Below, one piece after another: positions 63,710 through 64,000 of a stretch of 64,000 bases of DNA. A program made the position numbers and the translations under genes. The stretch spans positions 1 to 64,000 of the forward strand of contig CAZPBN010000004.1 in assembly GCA_964584935.1 (NCBI GenBank). The letters are read 5' to 3'. Under the pieces are notes generated by a model that was not told the origin of the DNA, searched no databases, and saw only the letters and a program-made list of their open reading frames with translations. Source of the DNA: CAZPBN01 sp964584935. Lineage in GTDB: Bacteria; Acidobacteriota; Aminicenantia; Aminicenantales; Aminicenantaceae. The stretch's first letter is position 1; each line of letters begins with the position of its first letter.

Positions 63710-64000
63710 TCAAACGATTTCTTTATATTCCAAGTTAAACCTCTCTCCAATTTTCCTTTTTGATATCATACCTTTATAAACATATACTCCTTGTGCCAGG
63801 GATTTTTCAGATTTAAGTACTTTTTCTATACCGATTTCCCCGATTCTCAACAAGTAAGGAGTAACTAAATTAGCCAAAACTTTTGTGGAAGTCCGGCTAA
63901 CTCCTGATGTGATATTAGGAACGCAATAATGAATGATTCCTTCCTCAGTATAGACAGGATGTTCAAGAGTTGTCAGGCGGCTGGTTTCTATACATCCTCC
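63710..64000 (-). CDS. ald: Alanine dehydrogenase, C-terminal part (continues beyond the window)
   Basis: The reverse strand reads in frame from the window edge for 96 codons to TGA 63710-63712. GGCIETSRLTTLEHPVYTEE followed by IIHYCVPNITSGVSRTST is a hallmark of alanine dehydrogenase, which oxidatively deaminates L-alanine to pyruvate with NAD+. The tail KVLKSEKSLAQGVYVYKGMI also fits. The N-terminal two thirds, with the NAD fold, lie outside. Being 16 bases upstream of nuoE it probably shares its transcript and supplies NADH to the following subunits. Confidence 0.88.
   Translation of the reverse strand, partial: GGCIETSRLTTLEHPVYTEEGIIHYCVPNITSGVSRTSTKVLANLVTPYLLRIGEIGIEKVLKSEKSLAQGVYVYKGMISKRKIGERFNLEYKEIV

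Noticed and set aside
1..64000. CRISPR arrays, insertion sequences, phage genes, tRNA or rRNA genes
   Set aside because: No regularly spaced repeats, transposase or integrase motifs, or RNA gene sequences were seen on reading either strand.

Overview
The window is an AT-rich bacterial chromosome segment (roughly 35-40% GC by eye) carrying 44 protein genes and gene remnants and no rRNA or tRNA that I can recognise. The cell is of the Gram-negative (two-membrane) type: it has BamA, Skp/OmpH, LolC/E and LolD, LpxI, FabZ and several predicted outer-membrane barrels. Secreted or membrane peptidases (S9 lipoprotein, HExxH zincin fused to a barrel, a very long M14 protein, C69, CPBP), amino-acid catabolism (HutH, SDR-type threonine dehydrogenase, alanine dehydrogenase) and NuoEFG/NfnAB-type flavin-iron-sulfur enzymes point to an anaerobic, protein-fermenting heterotroph. 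The style resembles Candidatus Aminicenantes or other Acidobacteriota-related lineages; this taxonomic guess is inference only.

Layout. 1-6.6 kb: small housekeeping and hypothetical genes (ThiD-like kinase, orphan ABC binding lipoprotein, DUF72, TSUP carrier, DUF481 barrel, RsmD, VanZ-like) and a frameshifted phosphoesterase. 6.9-12.3 kb: a 1028-residue zincin/beta-propeller/barrel protein and the KtrB-KtrA potassium system. 12.4-18.3 kb: a reverse-strand SOS mutagenesis block lexA-dinB-dnaE, visibly richer in GC than its surroundings, followed by a CPBP protease; dnaE carries a frameshift near its 3' end. 18.6-22.1 kb: prolyl oligopeptidase lipoprotein, a decayed SDR gene, a DUF4097-like lipoprotein. 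22.1-29.3 kb: histidine ammonia-lyase with an unusual Ala-Cys-Gly cofactor triad, threonine dehydrogenase, NhaC, PyrE and a SPOR-SpoIID protein. 29.5-36.4 kb: giant M14 protein, C69 peptidase, LolA-like secreted protein.

36.4-48.3 kb is a long reverse-strand run: acyltransferase-like protein, enoyl-CoA hydratase, RibH, NusB, LysS, LolC/E, LolD, BamA, Skp, FabZ, LpxI and a Gfo/Idh oxidoreductase. It is an envelope-biogenesis cluster from which lpxA and lpxD are missing. 48.5-53.0 kb: remnant of a Lon-like AAA protease, RluB, a small barrel and two MacB-type permeases without an ATPase. 53.1-64.0 kb, reverse strand: alanyl-tRNA editing protein and short RNase HIII, then a redox block read in the order ald (cut by the window edge), nuoE, nuoF, nuoG-like, nfnA, nfnB, CoA-transferase.

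Working together: peptidases and amino-acid lyases/dehydrogenases would feed reduced carriers to the NuoEFG-NfnAB block, while the CoA-transferase and enoyl-CoA hydratase handle acyl-CoA intermediates; NhaC and KtrAB deal with ion balance. At least four loci are broken (phosphoesterase, dnaE tail, SDR, Lon-like), so either the assembly has indel errors or the genome is losing genes. The observations I rate highest are the NuoEFG-NfnAB block with a non-catalytic molybdopterin subunit, the HutH Ala-Cys-Gly motif, the 12-bp-phased repeats at lexA, and the zincin-propeller-barrel protein. Rho-independent terminators with a clear hairpin and T-tract were not seen.
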